Shown here piece by piece: positions 56,768 to 64,000 of a DNA stretch of 64,000 nucleotides. Every line of letters begins with the position of its first letter. The stretch's first letter is position 1. The translations under genes were made by a program, and so were the position numbers. Below the pieces are notes generated by a model that did not search any database, was not told the DNA's origin, and was given only the letters and a program-made list of their open reading frames with translations. The DNA comes from a virus. The DNA is taken from positions 1 through 64,000 of the IMG/VR virus record IMGVR_UViG_3300037149_000105; one strand, written 5' to 3'.

Positions 56768-56793
56768 CTGAATCCCTTATGTGAGGGTTTCAG
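56768..56793 (+). promoter_or_regulatory. Hairpin covering the ribosome site of the fibre gene
   Basis: CTGAA (56768-56772) pairs with TTCAG (56789-56793) and CCCT (56774-56777) with AGGG (56784-56787), with one T-T mismatch and a TATGTG loop. The AGGG arm is the ribosome site of the fibre gene and the stem ends at its ATG. Translation would need this hairpin opened. It may also be a remnant of the element's left end. Confidence 0.65.
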
Positions 56794-59172
<2,379 letters not shown>

Positions 59173-59199
59173 GTCCGAGTAATAGATAGGGGAGGCCGT

Positions 59200-59838
59200 A
59201 TGGTCCGATCTATCATCAGCTACAACAAAGATTTTTATGATGTTCTTGCAGAGCTAAAACGAAAGGGAGAAGAGTTTACTCCTTTGACTCTGCAAGAACT
59301 TCAGTATGACCAGCTTATTCTTGCTGCATCTGGGAATGCAGGGGCATGCCGCTGCTCATTATCTGAGGTTATAAATGAAAAGAGGGAACGACGAGCCCTC
59401 TTGCTTGCCCTACCAAAAGAAAAGTTTGAAACGTTCAAGTTAGATGATGTGCTGGCTGGAGATTTACAGGAAGACCGGCTCGTGATTGACAACAAATTGC
59501 CCTCGTGGAACGATTTATCCCCCATAGGTAAGTTGTATTTCAAACTGGCCTGTTTGGAAAACCACCCCCATGATGCCATGAGCCGACTAACCGAAGTGGT
59601 GGGCCTTTTGCACGAGGTGGAGGGTTCTATCCCTCAGCAAATCGCGTTCAGCTTGAGGTTGGAGTTTCAATCAGCCCTCCTTTCCAAACCCTCCGAGGAT
59701 TGGGTTGGGGATGCCTGCACGAAAGCCAGTAACATGTTGTATGGGTACGTGACCGGCCCAGAGGTAGACATAATCGACAGGCTAGAGCTTTTGGATTATG
59801 TTTGCACTGCTGGCTGCTTCTACCCATTGAGTGAATAG
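59200..59838 (+). CDS. Hypothetical protein, 212 aa
   Basis: It has its ATG at 59200 after GGGGAGG. It is mainly helical: FYDVLAELKRKGEEFTPLTL near the start, KRERRALLLALPKEKFETFK near 60, and FSLRLEFQSALLSKPSEDWV later. Cys are scattered and no motif is recognised. Its stop is seven bases before the helicase gene, so the two are probably co-transcribed, and a role near replication or repair is possible but not shown. Confidence 0.6.
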   Translation: MVRSIISYNKDFYDVLAELKRKGEEFTPLTLQELQYDQLILAASGNAGACRCSLSEVINEKRERRALLLALPKEKFETFKLDDVLAGDLQEDRLVIDNKLPSWNDLSPIGKLYFKLACLENHPHDAMSRLTEVVGLLHEVEGSIPQQIAFSLRLEFQSALLSKPSEDWVGDACTKASNMLYGYVTGPEVDIIDRLELLDYVCTAGCFYPLSE

Positions 59839-59845
59839 GAGAGGT

Positions 59846-61423
59846 ATGGAGTTTGAGGAACTAGAGGGGTTCTTCCCCTTTGATGAGATGCGTCCGAGCC
59901 AGAGGCAAGCGTTACAAAAGTTTGTTGATACGACAAACAAGGGGCGGAAGTTTACCATCCTTGAGCTTCCCACAGGGATTGGAAAATCGGGCGTGGCGGT
60001 TGACTTGGGCCGTTGGGCTCAGAATGGTGGAGCCTACCTACTTACAATTCAGAAAATATTGCAAAAACAGTACCTGTCTGAGTTCTCTGACCTTGTGGAG
60101 ATCAAAGGTGGCAGCAATTACCGCTGTGGGAATTACCCGGTCAGTTGCGATGAAGGTGCAAAGATTGCTAAGGCTCTGGGTGAAGGCCCATGCAAATGCG
60201 TCTGCCCATATAAGGAAGCGAAAGAAATCTTTCTCAACACTCCCTTTGGCCTCACCAATTTTTCCTATTTCCTCACTGTTATGACCTATCAGAAGGGCCT
60301 GTTCCCAAATCGAAAGCTACTCATTATTGACGAGGCACATAACACCGAGTCCGCCCTGATCAATCACTCCAATATTGAAGTGACGTTCAACCGACTTAAG
60401 GAGCTTGGGATTGATTTCCCGAAGCCTCCGCTAGGTCCAAAAGAGCTTGGAAGGGCCAAAAAATGGTTAGCTGATGCGGTGTTCCCAGCTTGTTCGGTGG
60501 CCAGGACTGGAATCAACGAAGCATTGATTAAGGCCCGAGCTCAGGTGAATAATGAGAGGGAAGTGATGGATATTCTCAAACAAGAAGGGTCTTTGGACCA
60601 ATTTGAAAGAAAACTGGAAATGTTTGCTCAGTCCCCTTCGAATATGTGGTTCATCGGACAAACTGAGAAATTGGAAATTAAGCCGCTTCAGGGAGACCTG
60701 TTCTCTGAAGACCTTTTATTCAGCAAAGCCGATCATGTCATCTTCCTATCCGCAACCATCTTGGACCCCCGAACTTTTGTTCGCAATCTGGGAATACAGC
60801 CTAGACAGTGCGGCTATCTGGGTCTCCCATCTGAGTTTCCAAAAGAGAACCGCCGCATCATTTTCACCCCGGCTGGCTCCATGTCATACAAAAATTATGA
60901 TACGACTCTCCCTAAATTGCTCAAAAAGATTGATCGCATCCTGACAAAACATGTTGCAGACAAGGGAATCATTCATTGTCAATCATTTAAAACAATGAAG
61001 CATATTATGGACTACTTTAGAAGCTCCCCTCATGCGTGGAGGCTCTTGAGTCACGACTCTAGTTCTCATTCCAAGAATGGGGCCATCGCTGCTCATATGA
61101 CTCGTGATGAGCCAACTGTTCTGCTTAGCCCTTCAATGACTGAAGGCTTGGACCTCCGTGATGACTTGAGTCGATTTCAAATCGTAGCAAAGGTTCCGTA
61201 TGCCAGTCTGGCTGACCCATATGTAAAAACGAGAATGGAACTGGACCCCGATTGGTATCAACTTCAGACCGCTCTGACTTTGGTTCAGGCTCTCGGACGT
61301 TCGGTTCGTTCGAAGGACGATCATGCTATTTCCTACATAATTGATGGGGATTTTGCTCGTTTTATGTCTCAAGCGCAGTCAATACTTCCCGACTGGTGGC
61401 TTGACTCAATCGAGATCAAGTAG
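59846..61423 (+). CDS. Superfamily 2 helicase with Fe-S cysteines (DinG/XPD-like)
   Basis: The product is 525 aa from ATG 59846 (AGGAGAGG ahead); a GTG at 59831 overlaps the upstream gene. Motif I LPTGIGKSG is at 41-49, DEAH at 162-165, SATILDPRTF in the middle, and QALGRSVRSKDD near 470 is motif VI. Between motifs I and II lie Cys94, 101, 116, 118 and 120 (YRCGNYPVSC, GPCKCVCPY), four of which can hold a 4Fe-4S cluster as in XPD and DinG. Enzymes of this group unwind DNA 5' to 3' and resolve forks, R-loops or lesions. It is shorter than cellular DinG. Its place before a replicative helicase suggests a role in replication or recombination. Confidence 0.88.
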   Translation: MEFEELEGFFPFDEMRPSQRQALQKFVDTTNKGRKFTILELPTGIGKSGVAVDLGRWAQNGGAYLLTIQKILQKQYLSEFSDLVEIKGGSNYRCGNYPVSCDEGAKIAKALGEGPCKCVCPYKEAKEIFLNTPFGLTNFSYFLTVMTYQKGLFPNRKLLIIDEAHNTESALINHSNIEVTFNRLKELGIDFPKPPLGPKELGRAKKWLADAVFPACSVARTGINEALIKARAQVNNEREVMDILKQEGSLDQFERKLEMFAQSPSNMWFIGQTEKLEIKPLQGDLFSEDLLFSKADHVIFLSATILDPRTFVRNLGIQPRQCGYLGLPSEFPKENRRIIFTPAGSMSYKNYDTTLPKLLKKIDRILTKHVADKGIIHCQSFKTMKHIMDYFRSSPHAWRLLSHDSSSHSKNGAIAAHMTRDEPTVLLSPSMTEGLDLRDDLSRFQIVAKVPYASLADPYVKTRMELDPDWYQLQTALTLVQALGRSVRSKDDHAISYIIDGDFARFMSQAQSILPDWWLDSIEIK

Positions 61424-61455
61424 AGTATTAGAGAGATGGAGGCACTAGGTAATAT

Positions 61456-62958
61456 ATGAGTTTTTGGCGTATTTTTCACAATCTGATCCGGCATGATGAC
61501 ACTCCGGACGAGGTTCAAAGGGCTACGTATGCCTGTGAATGGCTATCAGAGAACGGTATACGACTAAGGAAAATCTGTTCGCCGCAGCAGACTGAGATTA
61601 TTTCTTGCATCGGTCAGTTTTGGTTTAAGCAGAAGACCGCCCCGTCTTATAAGATCCTTCGAGAAACCTTAGAGCGAAACTCTATAGTTATGGGAGTGGT
61701 CGATGTAATTGCCGAATATGAATCTGAAGAGGGTCTTCAGCTTCACGGACTGAGCGATTTGGGTCAACTTCTCACCGACTTCCAGGAGGAATGGAAGCGG
61801 GAACGACTCGCTGGGGTAATTAAAACCGTCAGAGCTATAAACAATAGTTCGTGGACGGACCCAACTTCTAAGAAGGTGCATTCTGGAGCCTCAGATGCCC
61901 TAAAATATCTTTTACAACAGATTGAGACTGGGGTCATCATGACCAACAACCAGTCTCTCAGTGGGGCTCTGAACGACATGGCTGGGGAGATCATGAGTAT
62001 TTACGAAAAAAATAAGGCGGATCGCATGGCAGGAAGCATCAGAATTATGACCGGCATCGCCGCAATCGATATTTGTGTGCCCATCAAACGTGGTGATTGC
62101 GTGGGGGTGCTGGGGTACGCAGGACAGCGCAAGTCTACCCTTTGCCGCACCTTCGCTTACAATGCAGCCGTGCAAGGGTTTAACGTTCTACACGTGACGC
62201 TTGAGCAGACTTATGATGAGGAACGGATCATTTATGCGTTGATCCATTCGGCTGACAAGAGGTTTGCCAGCTATGGTATCCAGCCCACAAAAAAGAGGTT
62301 TGATGACGGGTTGCTTACCACAGAAGAAGAAAAGTTCTTAAAGGAAGTGGTGCTGCCAGATTTGGAGCAAAACCTCCTGGGGCGGCTCATCATCCGTCAG
62401 CCCACCGATGGAAGTTCCTGGAGCAACATCAAGATGATGGCCGAAATGACCAATCAGACCACTCCTCTGGACATGCTTTTCGTGGATTACTTGACTATCA
62501 CAGCCACGGCTTCAACTTATGATTCCAAAGCGGAAATGGAGATGAACATCAAGGATGCAAAACAGACAGCCCTGCAATTTGATAATGGGCGCAGCATCGT
62601 CTTCCTCACTCCAATTCAAGGAAACCGTAAAGGGTACGACGAAGCCAAGGATACGGGGGGTGTGTGGGACATTACTGGTATCAACCAATACTCTGAGTTT
62701 GACAAATCTTTCGACACCATCTTTACCACATTTCTCGGTGATGCCCTCCCAGGCGATGTGGGAAATCAGATGGCCGTATCGACCGTCAAGACCCGCAGAT
62801 GCCCCCCTATGCCCCTTACCAACCTCGCAGTCGATGTCGATGTGGGTCGGGTGGGGGATATGGAGGGTTCGAGTGGTGAGGGTTCGACCTATGATGAGTT
62901 GGCAACAATCAAAGAACAGCACCTCCGCACAGAGGAAAATGCGGTTCCATTTGATTAA
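61456..62958 (+). CDS. DnaB-like replicative helicase
   Basis: This 500-aa protein has its ATG at 61456. The N-terminal 170 residues are helical. The RecA-like core begins near 195, with Walker A GYAGQRKST at 220-228 (the usual GKT/S is RKST with Lys226), the HVTLEQ strand with Glu250, and Walker B DMLFVDYL near 340. A LTPIQGNRKG loop near 375 fits the motif that contacts DNA or ATP in DnaB and T4 gp41. It should form a hexamer around the lagging strand and move 5' to 3'. The acidic C-terminal tail (YDELATIKEQHLRTEENAVP) could contact partners. No primase domain is fused to it. Confidence 0.85.
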   Translation: MSFWRIFHNLIRHDDTPDEVQRATYACEWLSENGIRLRKICSPQQTEIISCIGQFWFKQKTAPSYKILRETLERNSIVMGVVDVIAEYESEEGLQLHGLSDLGQLLTDFQEEWKRERLAGVIKTVRAINNSSWTDPTSKKVHSGASDALKYLLQQIETGVIMTNNQSLSGALNDMAGEIMSIYEKNKADRMAGSIRIMTGIAAIDICVPIKRGDCVGVLGYAGQRKSTLCRTFAYNAAVQGFNVLHVTLEQTYDEERIIYALIHSADKRFASYGIQPTKKRFDDGLLTTEEEKFLKEVVLPDLEQNLLGRLIIRQPTDGSSWSNIKMMAEMTNQTTPLDMLFVDYLTITATASTYDSKAEMEMNIKDAKQTALQFDNGRSIVFLTPIQGNRKGYDEAKDTGGVWDITGINQYSEFDKSFDTIFTTFLGDALPGDVGNQMAVSTVKTRRCPPMPLTNLAVDVDVGRVGDMEGSSGEGSTYDELATIKEQHLRTEENAVPFD

Positions 62959-62966
62959 GGGGTAAA

Positions 62967-63239
62967 ATGTCAAGAAAGGTCCGAGAACAGGATGTTCTAT
63001 ATGTCATGCAACTCTTGGAAGAGGGCCTAACCTTCGATGAGTCTCCTAAGCTATCAATCAGAGTAAACAATCAGTTCAGACAATGCATACGCTGTGAGGC
63101 GCAGACGCAAGGAAAGGAATGGACACTGGATATTTATGGCAAGCACTTCTTCTACCTGATGATTCCCCCATCCGCCCCTTGTGTGCAAGACAATGTTCGA
63201 TCCTTGCTGTTACATATGCAAGCTCACCTGTTGAGGTAA
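62967..63239 (+). CDS. Hypothetical small protein, 90 aa
   Basis: It has its ATG at 62967, eight bases after the helicase stop. It is an alpha/beta protein with QDVLYVMQLLEEGLTFDESP near the start, FRQCIRCEAQTQGKEWTLDI, and a hydrophobic LLLHMQAHLLR end. No motif is recognised. A role next to the helicase is possible. Confidence 0.6.
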   Translation: MSRKVREQDVLYVMQLLEEGLTFDESPKLSIRVNNQFRQCIRCEAQTQGKEWTLDIYGKHFFYLMIPPSAPCVQDNVRSLLLHMQAHLLR

Positions 63240-63241
63240 CG

Positions 63242-63997
63242 ATGACACTCCTACAAGTTCAGACCCTAGACGATCTTATGAAGCTGATGGCCAAGCAAAA
63301 GACCGTCAGCACTAAGGCTGTACGTGACCTCAACCATGAAGTGGAGAGCGTGGCGTTTATCTATAAGCCTGATCATACGTTGTCAGAGATGAGCAATCTG
63401 GATCTCTCCCGCAAGATCACTACTCTCTTGGCAAAGTATACGGAGCAGCCCACCCTGTCTGAATTCTACCAGCACCCTTCTTGGGACAGCGGATTCGTCT
63501 ATGGGGGGAGCTTTGGGGTCAGTGCGGTGGTTGGAACGGTCTTCATGAAAAGTTGGTCTGAAATATTTCCAGAGTTTTCAAAAATCATGCGGTCGGTCAT
63601 GATGCGGGTGCTGGAAGAGCAAAGCAAGGAAGCTTTCAGCGATGAGCCAGCAAATGAAATGTCAATGATAGACCGAATCCTGCCAGCGATGAAATTCACC
63701 ATCAGGGATCAGAATGGTATTGAGATTCTTGGCAAGCAGCGGGACAAGATGATGTATGACCGAGTAGCCAGTCTGCTCCAGCTTATGGCCCAATCGTTCC
63801 TCACTTATGGGGTGCTGGAACTGCCTGAGTCTACAAAACTGGAGCCTGGGCAGCAAATTGCAGCCCGTCTGACTCCTATGGGAAACCGAGCTTACCTCCA
63901 CCTTCGAGACGTTGAAATATATATTTCCGAGGTGGCGGAACTCTACCCACGGCTAACAAAAATCAAACTTGAATCGGAATCTAAAACTCCCCAGTAA
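63242..63997 (+). CDS. Hypothetical protein, 251 aa
   Basis: The start is ATG 63242, two bases after the upstream stop, with GAGGTAAC ahead; a longer frame from 63119 lies inside the previous gene. It is mainly helical (LDDLMKLMAKQKTVSTKAVR, MRSVMMRVLEEQSKEAFSDE) with an aromatic segment YQHPSWDSGFVYGGSFGVSA near 80. The C-terminal part is mixed (IAARLTPMGNRAYLHLRDVE). No family was recognised. Its position suggests membership in the replication operon. Confidence 0.6.
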   Translation: MTLLQVQTLDDLMKLMAKQKTVSTKAVRDLNHEVESVAFIYKPDHTLSEMSNLDLSRKITTLLAKYTEQPTLSEFYQHPSWDSGFVYGGSFGVSAVVGTVFMKSWSEIFPEFSKIMRSVMMRVLEEQSKEAFSDEPANEMSMIDRILPAMKFTIRDQNGIEILGKQRDKMMYDRVASLLQLMAQSFLTYGVLELPESTKLEPGQQIAARLTPMGNRAYLHLRDVEIYISEVAELYPRLTKIKLESESKTPQ

Positions 63998-64000
63998 TAC

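Noticed and set aside
63119-63241. Upstream extension of the last gene
   Set aside because: It overlaps the preceding gene in another frame; ATG 63242 has its own ribosome site and abuts the upstream stop.

Overview
The window is a stretch of a large tailed-phage genome. The evidence is a tape-measure/baseplate/tail-fibre gene series, T4-type rIIA and rIIB homologues, phage nucleotide-metabolism and replication genes, and several selfish nuclease genes in a gene-dense layout with start/stop overlaps. No host genes, rRNA or tRNA were recognised. The host cannot be named from the sequence. Three short repeats resemble type I-C CRISPR repeats, which would fit a bacterial host lineage carrying such systems, but this is inference.

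Layout. (1) About 1-42.5 kb, minus strand: the tail module, read right to left. It runs from tail-assembly genes (42.5-40.2 kb) to the tape measure protein with a lysozyme-like domain (40.2-36.6 kb), probable baseplate, hub and spike proteins (36.6-29 kb), and then a long series of adhesion and fibre proteins (29 kb to the left edge). Three of these are very long collagen-like proteins (Gly-X-Thr/Ser repeats), one 2188 aa long with three concanavalin-like modules. A three-gene cassette has been duplicated at 10.4-14.5 kb. A GIY-YIG homing endonuclease gene sits between two virion genes. (2) 42.5-42.75 kb: an AT-rich divergent control region. (3) 42.75-64 kb, mainly plus strand: an unrecognised 460-aa protein followed by a structured non-coding stretch; class II ribonucleotide reductase, HNH endonuclease and dUTPase; small proteins, rIIA and rIIB under a shared promoter type; a terminator; CRISPR-repeat-like hairpins around an RNA ligase and an HNH gene; a TnpB element on the minus strand; another collagen-like fibre gene; then an Fe-S superfamily 2 helicase, a DnaB-like helicase and two unknown genes.

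How the parts work together. The leftward module builds the tail tip and a set of host-recognition fibres whose repetitive DNA can change length and recombine. The rightward module supplies dNTPs (NrdJ, Dut), unwinds DNA (DinG-like and DnaB-like helicases), repairs RNA (RNA ligase) and probably protects the infection (rIIA/rIIB). Between these lie guide-RNA or RNA-structure elements: a TnpB with a rearranged RuvC catalytic site, a possible second TnpB-type RNA end downstream of the 460-aa gene, and three covarying hairpins of the form GTC-stem-TGGATTGAAAC. Two of the hairpins lie just before ribosome binding sites. These are the most unusual parts of the window.
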